From Orthonyx spaldingii (lineage: Eukaryota; Chordata; Aves; Passeriformes; Orthonychidae), in the NCBI GenBank assembly GCA_013397795.1, contig VZTJ01005676.1, positions 314,499 through 378,498 on the forward strand: 64,000 nt of DNA, in the 5' to 3' direction. The notes under the pieces were generated by a model. It made no database searches. It was given only the letters and a program-made list of their open reading frames with translations, and had not been told where the DNA came from. The position numbers were made by a program, and so were the translations under genes. Shown here piece after piece: positions 1 through 13,728 of this stretch. Position 1 is the first letter of the stretch; the number at the start of each line of letters is the position of its first letter.

Positions 1-170
1 GCTCCGCCCGCTCCGGGTCCTGCTCGGCTGCTGCCGCCGCGGTGGCTCCTGGCAGTCCCGGCGGGACGCGACCCTCGCCCCCTGACCCCCGAGGAGAGAC
101 CCGCGCTGGGGGGGACGCTGGGGCGGCAAATGGTGCCGAGGGCCGGTGTCACTAACAGCAACTGGAAAGG
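1..170 (+). promoter_or_regulatory. HIPK3: CpG-rich 5' end of HIPK3 (CpG island edge)
   Basis: The first ~170 bases are strongly GC-rich with many CpG dinucleotides (CCGCCGCGG, GGCGGGACGCG, CCCGCGCTGG). The sequence then drops abruptly to the AT-rich composition that holds for almost all of the next 14 kb. CpG islands of this kind mark vertebrate promoters and first exons. The only gene downstream on this strand is HIPK3, so I infer that this is the 3' part of its promoter/first-exon island, with the rest upstream of the window. No TATA box or clear transcription start can be assigned. Confidence 0.6.
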
Positions 171-322
171 AAGTGGACGCTTTAAAATTTGGTCAGTTCC
201 CAAGAACGAGCTGTATGGAAACAGAGGGGTTTGTTTGCTGGAGGCTTTACCGTAATGGTTGCGGCAGGGATTGTGCGGGGTTTGTTCTGGATTCGTCGTG
301 CTATCAGTTGTAAAGCTGGCAG
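1..322 (+). other. HIPK3: tentative HIPK3 non-coding exon 1 (5' UTR), partial
   Basis: HIPK3 normally has a non-coding first exon, because the second exon carries the start codon only two bases after its acceptor. In the first kilobase the best-looking donor downstream of the CpG-rich block is CAG|GTGCGT at 322/323, so exon 1 may end there. If so it contains a small upstream ORF (ATG at 130, TAA at 253-255, 41 codons). No cDNA evidence is available and other donors are possible, including one at 1131/1132. The true exon 1 could also lie upstream of the window. Confidence 0.3.
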
Positions 323-1039
323 GTGCGTTTACGTGTGTTTAACGCTGTAGGAAATAGTGATGAGTTTGGAAAAATTATTTTTATTTAAATTGAGCCCTCA
401 ATCGTTAGTGCTGTGTGCTTAAACGCATAGAAAGAGCTTTCTTTGAGGCTATACTTTTGTTACTAACTGTTGCATCTGACTTAAAATGTCAAAAACTGCG
501 ATTGTTTCCTTTTTTGTTAACTTAGTTTATGGGACACCAAGGCTTGACTTTCCAGAAATTATGTGGCGCTCTGATGTTTTTGCATCTTCCTACTTGTGTA
601 TTTTGCGTCTTGATACTTGTCTATCACCTTGTTTATTTCAGTTATTTTAGTGTCTTTAAATTGTGGGAAAGTATGTTATTCCGAGAGACAATTACATTAG
701 GTAAGGCTGCAGTTGTTGATAACAATGCATGTTTCTGTGGTTATTTTTTTCTGCCCAGTGTTGCCTCCCATGACATCATTTGCAAAAAGTTTAGGCTCTG
801 ATTGATGTCACACCAAGTAGGAAAGCTCGGTTGGACTGTGAGGACTTACTTTCTGACATAATAATTCCATAACGGAGTTAATTTGCTAGAGGTTTCTATG
901 AAGTAAGTTTAAAACACACACAGTAACTGTCTAATAAGCGTGGCAGCCAGCAGAGAGATTAATTAAGCACCTGGAAAATAGGTCAATACTGTATTACGAA
1001 GTGGCACGGTGAGATGGCAAATAAATAGAGCAAAGTGTT

Positions 1040-1150
1040 AACGTGGACTTACCGGGGGGGAAAACTGATCCTGATGGAGCAGCGGTGATGGCTTTATCTG
1101 CGCTGCCGCGGACCTTTTATGGTAGCGCGCGGTGAGGGGGTGTTCGCAGC
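1040..1150. promoter_or_regulatory. secondary CpG cluster, possible alternative first exon
   Basis: A short GC- and CpG-rich island in otherwise AT-rich intron, including CTGCGCTGCCGCGGACC and GTAGCGCGCGGTGAGG. A donor-like site CGCG|GTGAGG lies at 1131/1132, and an ATG at 1088 is open up to it. This could be an alternative promoter or first exon of HIPK3, or the relic of a broader CpG island. No direct evidence of transcription. Confidence 0.25.
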
Positions 1151-4100
1151 CCTGCAAAACAGGGCTTGGACTTCTCACTCCCTGCACTTGTTCCTGGGGG
1201 CTTCTGCTCTACTTGCTTGCTCAGGGTGTGGCACCGCTTGTGCTTGTAAATTATTTTTTCACAGATAGATTTGGCTGGGTGTCCTAATTCCGATTGTGGT
1301 GGTGGTGTGTGGCTCTCCGGGCTTGGGGACGGTTTGTAATTGGACGGATTCCATGAGCTGGAATAAAGTTTCATTGAAAAATTGCTCGGGAAGCTGCCCC
1401 TGCCCTGGGGTCCCTGCGGCACTTGTGATTTTTTCTTTGTTTCGGGTTTTTTGTGTTTGCATGTTTCCTCCCTCCTCTTTTTCAAACAACTACCTACAGA
1501 AACAGGGAAATGAAACCGGCTCCTGCATAACGAGATAGCAGAGACAAAGACAGGGTGTGGGGAGGAAGAGTGAGCTTGCAACTCATCTTACAGAATTAAC
1601 TGATAGAAATACTAGAATTTGCATGTGCTGCTTTTCTCATTGTGTCCTCCAGTTTGTAGCAGTTTCTTCAAAACAAATGTTGTTTTGGACATGATTTTTA
1701 CAAAAGCATCTGTTGGATTGATCGCATCTGTTACAGGGGATGGGAGACTGAGCTGCACTTCCAGAGGCAGAGGGTTGGTTACCTCACCAGCCCCTGAGTG
1801 GAACAGAATTAACTGTGCTTAATTCTTGTGAAAACCCCAATCTAAATGTGTAGGAATGTCAGGCTGTGTTTTTCCAAGCTGGCGTGTTTAGGTGTATATA
1901 CACCTCTTTGTACTATTTCAAGGGATTGCACGCTTCCTGTTTTTAGAATAGTTTTCTCTTTACCTCTATAGGTTCTCTTTCTTGTATTTTCTCTTTTGCC
2001 AGTGTGCTGATCGTGGCAACAAAGGCCCTTTTGACAAAGCAGTGCGTTTGCAAACGGGAATTTTGTAGTTGGCTTTCTTGTATGTGGGGGGTAGAAGAGC
2101 AGCACGGCTAACGGGAACAACACTGTCATTTGAGGCTGAACATGTATTTTGGAGGAATGTTAAATACAGAAGGAGAAACTGCTTTTAGTGGAGCTAAATT
2201 TCGCTGTTGCAGTGCGAGGTGTCGTGGCATACGAGTGCTGTGCACATACAGAATACTTCCTGTATGCACTGTTGCTTTCTGCACAGAACTTTGGGGAATA
2301 AAACAGAGGACAGCGAGGCCTTCTTACATTTTTTTAGATAAACCTTCATTTTCCTGAATATATATAATGATTTAATCTGATCTGCAGAAGCGTTGCAGCT
2401 GAATTAAACTGCTCTGACTGACAGAAGTACGAGTTGGGTAGAGCAGGCCTGATAACTGATCCTTGGTTGAGGGAAGAAGAAATGTGGAAGCAGGATGGTG
2501 GTGCTACCAAGATTCCTCTGTCACGAGTTTGCTGTTCAATTTTGTGAAATAGTATCCACATTTTAGACCTCAGAAAAGCTTGTTTGTACCATTTTGTGTT
2601 TTCTGAGTTCCTAAGTCACTGGAATACTGTATTTCTTGAGATCCCTCCACTGACAATCAGGTAGAATGGAAAATATTGTATTACTTTTGCTAGACCTTGA
2701 AAGAAAAGCTCATTATTTTGGATAAGTACAGGGTGGGTCTTTAGGTATCTGAAACTGTGTTTCAGAACCCTGGCTGAGCTAAGCAGAACACCAAACATGA
2801 GGAAAGGAGCCAGGACAAGCACTGAGCATGTTAGAGATGGCTGCCGTGTGTGCAGTGCACCTGAAGTGACCATGGTAACTCTATTTTAAGCAACCCTAAA
2901 TAATTAGTGCTATGATATGGGTTAGTAATGGGTTACCTTTTCGGACTTCTACAGGCTGTGAACACCCTCTGTTTAACCTGAAATAACCTATAATGAAGGA
3001 TAAAGCCTAGAAAATCCTGTTACCTGGTCTTGGCTTCCCCTGCCCCCCTTTGGAGACTGTTTTAGTTTAGAGCCTCTACTTCTTTTACAGCATTTTACAG
3101 AAATTATAACTTCTTTTTTCTTCAGTCATTGAGATTTGAGTGACAAGTGAGCAGGGGAACAACATGTTATTGTGAAAGTGGATTTTAGTTGGTGACTTTA
3201 TTTGATAGTGTAGCATTTCCTACAGGATAGGTCTCCCCCCCAGTTCTTCAGTTGTTTTATTTCAATATAGTGAGTGTTGAAAAAGATGGCAGGAGTTGGT
3301 GTGAGTCTTGGTTTTAAATGCAGTTTGAGATAATCTTTGTAAAGTTTTGTAGTATTTTTTTCATGGTATATGTAGTTTTTTTCCCATAGAGCATCTTAAT
3401 ACTCCACTTCATTTTTGAGAGTGGATAACTGTGTGCAAAGGGAGTTAATCTCTGGTATAGCAACTGGGCATGGAAAAAGAAGAAGAGTCAAATAACTGAA
3501 CTATTTTCTAAGCAAGCCAACTCAAGTAGTTTAGTTCTGGTTTTTTTCTTATGCTGAGACTTGGAGTCAGTGTAATTTCAAAGTAGCTCTCCCTATATTA
3601 TTAACTTTACATATTTATTAGTTCCAGGATTATGTAAACTTTTTGTATGATCTTTTTTACATTATATTTTCAGAAAAAGATTAGAAAATGATTCCTTTTT
3701 GTAAGTAAGAAATATAATCCTTTTGCCTCAGTTCTCTTATGCTCTACAGTATTTGGGTTTAACAGGAAAATGCTAAGTTCAAGTTCCAAAACAAAGCAGT
3801 AAAATAAGATGCAGTCAAACATCTAAAGACAAAACAGACATAAGAAATATTTTCCTATCTTTTAGTATGATCAAAGCTACAGCAACTCCCAGTATTAAAA
3901 AAGTAATTGGATTCTTATGTACAGAGAATTCTTATTGCATGTTAGGAGGGGTACTCCCGTCAAAAAAATATCTTTAAAATCAGTAATCTTAAGCTCATGC
4001 TTTCCCTTCTTGCTAAAATAATTTAACAGTTTTAGAAAACTTTTTAGTGCTTTTTGAAGCATGTTACAAATTAAGTACAAATAATGTTTTTAATGTAAAA

Positions 4101-7100
4101 AGTTGATTATTGTCAAATGAAAATCTGCTTTTATTTGTATGAACATCACTTGCTGAATACATATGGCACTGGAGTAACCACCCATTTAGAATGAGTGGTG
4201 GAAAACTTAGGGGCAAGAAGGCTCAGGTCCTGACCCCTGTGCAGAGTCCCATAAACACTTTCGTTAATAGAGGAGGATTTGGAGGTGACTGGAGATGCCC
4301 ATGGCCACTTCTCCAGGCCTGTTGGAAACCACCACTCAGTAATCCACTGCTGTGAGTGTGTTGTGCCCTCCTCTGTTGTGGAGGCTGTGCTGCTCTGGGT
4401 CACCTCGCTCTGCTGTGCCACAACCGTTCTTTGTGTGACCAGGACACTGAACTTCCAAGGAACTTAAATTGTTGCGGGTGAGGCAAGATTTTTATCATGA
4501 AGCTTGGTGTGGCTGTTACCTTGCCTTGGGGCAAGCAGCCACCAGTGCCTGAGAAAGCTTGCTTTGGGTTATTTTAGGAGTTTTGCTTTAGTTTTACTCG
4601 GTTGTGAACTGTGAGATGGAAGTGGATCTCCCCGCCTTGTGCTGACCTCATCTTGCAGTGGCGAAGTGAGATGGCAAAACTGGTCCCTGGGCTGGAAGAA
4701 GTGCCAGGAGAGCAACTTCAGCTGGGATTGCAATAACTGGTGCAGCTGTGCTTTGTGTGGGGCTGGAGTGTCCTCATTGCAAAGATGTTTGCTGCTTTTA
4801 TTAGCGTGACCAGATCCCTCCAGGCCTGCTCCCTGGGGTCTCTGGGTGTCAGCTGACATCTGAACCTCTCCCTGTTCCTGCTGGAATGGACTGAAACAAG
4901 TGCCTGCCTGCAGAGAGGGCCTAGTGCAGGCTCAAGGGTTGGATGAGGAAGCTCACCTATGAAGGCAAAAGTGCAGACAGAAAATGAATTCAGTACTGAT
5001 AATCATTAGAAAGTTTATAAGGGAGGAAAAGAAATTTCTCTTACTGGTGATCTAAGCTCCCTTTAGAAGACAAGAATAACCACTAGTATCAGGTATCCAT
5101 AAAAAAGATCTATGTGCACAATTTTATCTAAAGTTTTGTTAACTTACTTTTGCAAAAGTAATTTACTTTTTCGTATGTAGATAGAATAAACATTCCTTCT
5201 CTAGTGTTTCCACAGTCTCAACATGTTTACTACTTTGTTTTTGTCCTTTTGTCAGCATTGTTACAAAAATGCTATGTTATCTTTTACCAAATTCCACTAG
5301 GTTAAGTAAAATATATTAATTTTTTTCTCTCTTTCCTATGGTGCAGGTTTTGTCTGTGTTGGCACAATTGGTGGAACTTACACAATTTCCAGGAGCCTTT
5401 TTAGTTGTTTCGTGTAAGATGCCTTTTTGACTGAAGCTGTTAGTGTGCATTGTCTTGTAAACATCTTCCTTCCTGTGTTTTCCTAGAAGCTTTGGTCATC
5501 TGCTACTTCTTACCCCTTTCCTTTCAATTCTTCCCTTTTTTCTTTTTTTAACTATTGGACTTGGTTGCTTGTCTACAGTCTGTCTGTTCCAACTGAGAAG
5601 TTTTTTCCACAGCTTCTTTTTGAAGATTTATAGGGATTGTATGTGGGTAGAAGAGGTCTTCAGATGATCTTTATTTTTCAGCATTTGAGTCTGTTAAGTA
5701 TGGGAATTTTGATGTTTGAGATCCTGTGAAGCCCTTCAGAAGGAACCGGCTTTATTCCTAAGAGGGGAAGAAAGCTCTTTGTCTCCTCTTTCCTTATCTT
5801 TTAATACCAACTTCTTTTGTGATTCATGAAATTAGTTGGTATTCAGCCTAATAGGAGTGGATTGCTTTCATGAGATGCTAAAGGGTGATTTTTAATAACT
5901 TTTCCTTATGGCTTTTGTAATGACACTGTGGGCTGACTTATTCCTTTGGACTGTGTCAGCTCTGAGTCCAGCAAGAGGACAGGGTGGGAAGTTTTCCCAA
6001 GAAATAACTTTGGGAGCTCTTTTGTGACAAATGCTCGGTGAGACTAAATGTGTTTTTAAAATTCTGTTGCGGAGACGTCTAAACATTCTTTTGAAGATTA
6101 AAACAAGAGTGGCTGTTTTATAAGAGTTTATTTATGCTACAAGTGGAAAGATTATTAAACATGGAAGGGAATACAACAGAGAAAAAATGTATGCACATTT
6201 ATCAGTATTATTATGGCCTCCAGGTAGTGGTCATATGCTGCATATAATCTTGCCTTTCTTTCTGCATGCTTTCTGTGTAGCTAAATCAATAAGTTTCTTT
6301 GCATAGGGGAGAGGGAGAAATTTCTTGCCCTAATGACTTTGGGAAACATAATATGGGTTATTACAGTTATTGATTCATTACGAGGCAGAAGGCTGATCCT
6401 TCTGTGAGAGAGTATGGATTTCTAATGCACTGATATTTACCTGTAGGAAACACTGCTTTCTCCACGTGCTTAGAAAGCTGAAAGAATTGGTAAACACCTT
6501 TTCTCTCTGTTTTTTCTTTACTGTTCTACATGTGCCATGTCCAATTTATAGAGCTGTTTTCAGCAAGCCAGCAATGCTATTTTCATGATGATGTTGCTTG
6601 CAAGGAAAGAAAAGCACCTGTTATATAAAAGCAGAATATTCAAACCATTTTTAAATAAGAAATTTTTATTATGGGAGAACTACTGGGAATCCACAGAGGT
6701 TTTTTTTTCTGTCTGTGTATGTATAAAAATACCTTTTAAACATGTACTTACTGTGTGTATGTGTTTACCTCAGTCTGTATATGTTTGGAAGTTGTTACTG
6801 GATGTAGCTGGGGCAACTGACCTGAAAACTGCAGCACGAAAAGATCAATCAAGATAAGTGTGTTGGATTAGATGCCTTAATTATTTTACAGTTAAGTCAG
6901 TTTTAAAACAAATAAAGGCTTACATTCTTATTTACTCTGACATTTTTGTTGCAGAAGAAGTTGATCATGATGTAGGTGTGCTGTCTTGACAACTCAGTAA
7001 CTACTTGATAATGACATTCTTTTTGGTCTTCGTGGAAGAGGGACTGATTTTTCCATATATTTGGGGAAAGTTTTAACTCAAATATTACTTACTGCCAGGT

Positions 7101-10100
7101 AGTTCTCAATGTGTAGGAAACGGTTTTATCCACCTCCTTGGTACAGGAGAGCCTGATTTGCACATTTTTGCATTGCATGTCGGACTCAATGAGCTCTACA
7201 GGTATGTGTGTGTGTGTGCTGCTGCAGACTTAATGTGCAGGTCCTGTGAGGAGAACAGGAATTTCGTGTTGTTGTATTGGTGTTTTGGTTTTTTTTCCCC
7301 CCAGGTGAAAATCTTTCATAGTGGGAGGGAGAAAGATAATTTTGGATGAATTTCCTCCACTTTGAGTAGTTTGAGGGCTTGATGAACTCTGTGTAAGTAG
7401 GACCCCTTCATGTTCACGCAGATGTGCTGGCATGCCAGACCTTCTGTGAAGTGGAAACAAACGTAACAGCCATCCAGATTTATATTCTTACAGCAGCTGC
7501 ATTTGATATTGTCTAGAGCTATTCTAAAATGAAACTTCTAGATAGATTGCTTAGCTGGGTTGGTCCATTTCTAGTTCTAACAAAAGCCCAACATTCTGAA
7601 GAACATAAAATGAAGCAATTACATAAAAATAAAATGACTGGAAATAAGAAAGGACTAAGAAGGATTTTTTTTTTTTTAATACAGTGGCATTTGAACATGT
7701 GATATTCCAACAGGCGGTTTAAGGCAATCCCCTCTATCAAGTTTTATTTCTGCTGTAGGGAAGGTGGCAAAAATCTTTTGGAAATACTTAAAACAATGGA
7801 AAAAATGTGGCTTTGCATCCTGCCTCTCTACTTGCCTCCATCCCCCTTGCTGCACTGAAGAGTGACAGACAGTAGCAGTAGTTTGGACAGATCCTTCGGC
7901 ACTACCATCATACAGAAGGTGTGGGCTCTCCTAAACACCACTGTTAGGGACTTTTATTTGAGTGTGCCTACTGTTTTCAGGTTCAAAAAGAATTAGTGTT
8001 CTAAAAGAAGAGATTAGGCTGGCGAAGCCCTGGCTGGTGGAAATGTGCTGTTTATGTTGATGGTGGCACATTCTGATTTGGAGGGCATGTTCTCACTGGG
8101 GGCTGGTGGCCAATACTGCACTGCTTGTGCTTGCTTTCCAGTTGCACAGCAGCAGCTTGCCCGGTAGAAAAAGAAATCCATGGAGTATTGTTTCATTTAT
8201 CTTTTTAGCTGTGATTGCAGTCATATTGATATCACAAGATTTAGCTTTTGATACTTGTGGAAAATATGAATAAAGCAATTGTATTTTTGAGTACTGCTAC
8301 TGGTGCTATGGCAGCGTTGAGTCATAGCAGTTCACTCTGATATTTTATGTAGAATATGTTTGTGCTCAGTGTATGGCGTCAGTTCTGTTTCCAAGTATTG
8401 AGACAATGGTGCAATTGAGACTGGTTTGTATCACACTTAAACAAACTGATATTTTCAGTTTCTGATATCAATGCAGCATTGGTGGTGTCTGGTTAAAAAT
8501 ATCTCCGCTGTTGCACAGACCTAAGTCAGGCCTGTAACATTTTTTTGGGTGGTTAGTAACTAAGTGCTACAACTGCAGAATTGGATCATTGTATCCTTTG
8601 CTTCCCACTAAGGCTCTCTCAAGCTTGGAACCAACCTTTGGCCTTTCAGCCTCGGCCTGTGCCACTGACCTGTGCAGGACTGAGGTTTCATGTTGGGCAA
8701 AGGCTGCATTGGCTCAGCTGAATTCACTTGGTGTATGATGGGGCAAAATCCCTGAGCTCTGAAATACGGCGTTTAATCAAGGATGGTAATTACTTCTTTT
8801 GTCATTAAACTGCGTCCCTGGTTGCTACCCCAGGACTGGGTGTTGGCTTCTTTGGTGAGGTACCATCAGCTGCCCCTGCATCTCCTGGTTCTCTGTGGTG
8901 GAGTGTGTGTGTGCCTGTGCACTTTGTGTTCAGAATCGCCTCTGTGGTTATGTGAGGAAATGATTTATATGGCATAAGTTACCTGAAACACCTCAGTGCT
9001 TTTTCCTTTGCTGTGTTCTCTCCCTTCTGTAGGTCACAGACCGGCTCACAGAGCTGGTTTTGAGGTGGCCAGAGGGTGGGACTCCCTGGGCTTGTATTTC
9101 TAGACACTTTGCACACTCTGTGGATATGTTTTCCTTTATAAATTGCATGAAACCTCAATTGCCAGTGCTTTGTTATTAATTGTACAGCTGGAGTAAGGGA
9201 ATTCCTCAGGGTGAACAGGTCATGGGTATGAAAGTACTTGCATCAGTACAGCTTGTTCAGCTACATATCCAAAATAAACAGTAACATAGAGGTGCTGCTA
9301 CTACTGGTAATAAACTTTCATCTGTGGGGAAAGAGAGGGCAACTAATTTAGCTTTGTATTTGCTAAATAACTTGAGAAGTTGGGTGGCACCTAATACAAA
9401 AAGAACAATTGTTTTGCCTGGGCAAAATGACAGTTAGTATCCTTAGAGCATTTCCAAAGCGATGCATAATGTAAACAAAACATTTCATAAGTGCCGCTGC
9501 TCAAATTGTGCATTTGCTGGAAGTTACTGAGCTTTTGGAAAGCCTCCCTCCATGCCCAGCTGCACTGCGAGAAGGGTGTGAGAGTTTTGGAACTGGTTCT
9601 TGCCGATGGAGGCCTGAAAGAAGTTGGAAAACAAGTTTTCTTGGGTTACAATTTAACTCTGTTATTAGGTGTCTGCTGCTGGCTGGGCTTTGCCTGCCAG
9701 GAATTTACTACACCAGGAACAGCATGGTGATTGCACTGCTTGGGGCAGGTGGAAGGAGCTGTGTATTTTGCAGACGAATTAAGTCAGGGTGACAATTTTT
9801 CATGAGCTCCCCTGCAGTGGCCTTATTAACCAGTTACTTTGCCACACATCCCCCACACTCAGTCATGTGGAAATGTCACTGTATAGTTAATTATTAATGG
9901 TGGTCAGGCCTGGAACAGCCTGTGCTTCTCGAGGTTGTCACAGTCTGCCAAATCGGTCATGTTCCTGAGTTTGCTTAGAACTGCCCGAGAAGGCTGGAGA
10001 CACAATTTTGAGAAGTAAAGAGCATTGTTACAGTCAGGTGAACATTAGCAAGATGTTAACCAGAGGTGCCTTATTTTGCTGAGACACATCTGCGTGGTTT

Positions 10101-11230
10101 GCTGCTCACTTTCTGTAGAGAGACGCTTGGCTGGGGGGGACAGACTGTGAAGTGCCTCCTGGTCACTGACATTACTTTGTGAAAATGTATTTATTAATTC
10201 ATTTAAAGGAATAAACAATGAATTTACTTATTTGAAATATGTTTGCTTCTTTACATTGTTCATACTTTCTTCAGAAGCACAGAATTCACAGTCTTAGCTG
10301 GTCAGAAGTCACGTTTTGTATAGTTTCATGTTTAATAAGCCAAGTTTTCCCAATTCACTCTGCTTCAAACCAAGAAGACTCGTTCCTTTGAAGGAAGCCT
10401 ATGTAGAGGTAATATCTGTTGGTAGGTGTTTTGGGACAGCCTTTCTTTTACACATTCCCTGCAGTATTCATTAGCAGTAAGGTGGGATGCAGCAACCTCC
10501 AATTGGAGAATACAAGCTGGAGAACTCCAGAGCCAAAATCAGCTTGGGTGTACCACTGCCAGGAGCAGTCACTGTGCTGGAGTGAAGAACTTACACATTC
10601 CTTGCACTTGGGGAAGGAGAAGAGGACTTTAAAAATATGTGTGGGGGAATGGACAGCTTCTCTGAGACTAAAACTGAAAGTCAAGTGTGAAGTTGCTCAT
10701 GTAGCCAAGAGGCTGCTTGTGGTACTATCACCTGGGGAGTGCACATTCCAGTCCATCTTCTGGTGGTTTTGTTTACTCTGCTTTGGTTTGCATCCTAAAG
10801 AGGTCTTGTAGTGCACACATTTGGTTTTTATTTTAAATTAAATTTAACTGGAAGATGTGCACCAGCTGCTTATGACTGTTCAGGCTGAAGCAACTTACAT
10901 GAAATGAGTACAGAAGATTTTTCTTTCCTTTAGCACCTGTTGCTTGGCTCTACAATCCCTCTCTTATTCTGCTGCTGGGCTTGTTCATGTAGGTGTAGTC
11001 TGACCAGCTTCAGTTTGTACTGAAAAGCAGGAACAGTCTCATTAAGAAGTATGCAGAAAGATGTATAAATTCAATGAAATGTTTTCTGAGGGGGGAAAAG
11101 AAAGATCCACTCTCTGCTAGGTGACAATGTGCTGTGTATTATTTTCTTTTGCTAGGAGACCTGGTTTAAAAAGGCAACAAAAAACCTGCAACACAATAAC
11201 TCTTTATTCTTTCAGGTGTAGCTATCCATA

Positions 11231-11400
11231 GGATTGTATTGTAATCCAAATACCTCAAAAGAGTTTTTAAAAAAAGCTTCCAAAACCCACAAACAAATTA
11301 ACCCATTAAGGAAAACAGACCCAAAAAACCAAATCATCCCTAACCACAAAAAACCCCACAACCCCAAACCCAACCAAAAACCCCTTACCACACAGCAGTG
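11231..11400. repeat. A/C-rich low-complexity tract in intron 1
   Basis: On the + strand this stretch is almost free of G and built from short AAACCC/CCAAAA-like words (for example CCCCAAACCCAACCAAAAAC). It is degenerate, with no fixed unit length. It is interesting mainly because G/T-rich tracts of roughly complementary composition occur in intron 2, on the other side of exon 2. Confidence 0.7.
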
Positions 11401-11973
11401 CTGTTATAGTAGAGGGTGTTGTGGTATTTTCCCGTTCCCTTTGAGGTTTGTTGTGCAGCTCTGCTGTCTGTGGGAGTTTGTTTTCATCTGGGTAGGGGAA
11501 AATCAGTTCTGTTTATCAACTTAGCTTCTCAAAGCAAAGGCCTCCAGCAGCTGGTTGTATTGGATAGTTACATGCTGTTGTGATGGATTTCATTCCATGT
11601 ATGTTGGGTAGAGTGTGCATCTCTCTGAAATGCCTTCTGAGCACTGTGAATGTGTGGCAGAGGTCTTCAAGCAGTCTCAGGTGTAGGATACTGCAGGGTT
11701 GCCTGTTTCACAGGAAGACCTTATTCACTGGTCATGTGAAGATACTGTAGCTTCTCCAAATGAGACTGGCATCTAGAAGTGTATGTTTAGAAAAAGACAA
11801 GCAAAATAATGGGAGTAATGTAGAAGGGTTTAGGGGAAGGTAAGAAATTAGATGATTGTACCTAGTCCATTTTTATTTGTGTGGAGTAAAATTTTATTTT
11901 ATTAGGTCAATCTGTCATGATTGTATCAAAGGTTGTTCTTCCAGGGTATGTTATCTCTTCTATGTAGTGCTCA

Positions 11974-11976
<3 letters not shown>

Positions 11977-12005
<29 letters not shown>

Positions 12006-12008
12006 TCC
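11977..12008. repeat. T-rich low-complexity tract
   Basis: Runs of T interrupted by single C residues in intron 1. It could be the poly(A) tail of an old minus-strand retroposon or simple polypyrimidine sequence; no element body is recognisable next to it. Confidence 0.6.
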
Positions 12009-13394
12009 AAGTTGCTAAAACTGTTCTTGTAATAAGTCAGTAAACACTTCTTATCTGAGAGCAGAGCTGTTACTGTTGTTGGAGTTCAGAGTTGTGGAGT
12101 TAGGCCTGTAAGAAACACTCTAACCCCAAAAGATGATAGTCTAGTTTTTCTTATCCTACTGAAATGAATGTTAAAGAGAAAGCTGGGCCTGTGTTCCTCC
12201 AGACCTTCTGGACTGGTTTGAACAGCATGAGCTATAGAAAACTTACACCTTTTTGAAGCCAGTGCCCATAGGCTCAGGTGAGGATTTGAGTGGGCCTGTG
12301 GTCCTCCCGGTTCTCCCTCATACCGGACCGTTGTCCTGTCTTCCAAAACCATCCTTATTTGCAGTGTAGCTTTATCACTGCATTTTCAAAGTAGTCACGA
12401 TCATCATCATCTAGTGCCCTCAACTTTGATGACATGCTTACACAGGCAAATACCTTCTCCAGAAGTTAAATGGAGCAGGATTTTTGCTGTTAGATCACAG
12501 CAGATGCAGGGCAAATGAGGCTGCTGCACTGGACCTGTTTCTGCCTAGGGGCTTCATGGTGTGGCTGTGCCTCTGGGCCTACCCAGCATTCAGATTTGTC
12601 TGTGAGTCACAAAGGTGATGCTGGGCATCTGAACCCTCCTGTCAGCAAACTGGGATAACACACTAGTGTGTCCTTGAGAAAAGGGACAGTTTCTTTGCTT
12701 TTGAAGTGTAAATGTTTTTTGAGTTTGAATATTGTACTTGTTTCATGCACATGTGTGTCAAAAAGTGAGGGGATTGCGATGAAGAAGCCAGCAGAATATT
12801 TTTTCAAGTGGGAACCTTGAAAGGATTTTAAGAAGAAAAACCCCAAGCATTATTTTGATATTTTAATGTCATTGGCAGATGTGGTATTAAAGTCATCCCA
12901 GAACTGGAGGAATGGTAAGGTTCTGACAGGAAGTTTGGCTTGGCCTGAACTGTGCAGGTGCCACTGGAAGCTCCAGAGAGGCTTGGACGTATGTATTCTC
13001 TGGGGCAGTCAGTGAGGGCTGATTTTTTGATATCTAAATAATATGATCAGGGTAGGTGATTTATTTAAATAGAATTATGATAGAAAAGGCGGTAAGATCT
13101 CATAGTCAATAATAATGCTTGTGCACCTTGTAATGAGGTATGTTATTTAGGAGAGAAGTCAAGAACTTGGGGAATTTTTGCCTGTGTTTTTAATAGTTAG
13201 TGTTAAATCCTTGGTGTGGAGCAGGAGGCCAGTGGCAGTCCCATCATGTTTGGTGGCAGGAGAGCCCAGCTGCTGGCTTTTTCCTGCTGTCTCCAGCTTT
13301 CTACATCGTCTGGCTCTGGGAAAACAGCTTTGGGAAGGAGAGGGCTTTGAAGTTTTCTTCTACAGCAGGGACAAAACCCATTAGAGGATTCTAA

Positions 13395-13680
13395 ACTGAG
13401 GTGTTGGTATGATTATTTTAATTGCTCTTAAGATATCTAAATGCTAATTTGCATAAATCAAATCACTGCTTCAGAATAATTATGCTGTGCTTTTGGTTAG
13501 TTTTCATTTGATCACAGTCATTGCAACGTCTAGCTTGAGTTTTATGTGACTCATCTGCAATTTAAATACCTATTACCAGAATTTTCATGTGCTTGGTATG
13601 ATTAAGTGATTTAATTAAGGTATTATTGGTATTGAATTTGTCTCTGGGAGCTGATCAGATTGGGATAAGCCATAACTTCC
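13395..13680. promoter_or_regulatory. candidate intronic enhancer block with octamer and AP-1 motifs
   Basis: This ~290 bp block lies about 1 kb upstream of the first coding exon and is unusually dense in recognisable factor motifs. It contains a composite octamer/POU-like sequence ATGCTAATTTGCATAAAT near 13441, an exact AP-1 site TGACTCA near 13549, and TTTAATTAAG and GATTAAG homeodomain-like words near 13600. Motif content alone is weak evidence in AT-rich DNA. The call rests on the clustering and on the CpG-retaining island immediately downstream. Cross-species conservation would decide. Confidence 0.25.
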
Positions 13681-13728
13681 CTGAAACCTTGTAGTTAAAC
13701 TGGTGTCCATCCAGAGCCTTTTTCTTAG

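Noticed and set aside
1117..1581. 154-codon minus-strand open frame near the 5' end
   Set aside because: Low-complexity Ser/Pro/Lys content and overlapping open frames on both strands; no recognisable protein.
4146..4859. GC-moderate stretch in intron 1 with open frames on both strands, considered as a retrocopy or exon
   Set aside because: No splice-site context, no coherent single frame and no recognisable homology; probably ordinary intron.
10419..10811. 130-codon + strand open frame in intron 1
   Set aside because: No family recognised, overlapping frames on both strands, no splice or promoter context.
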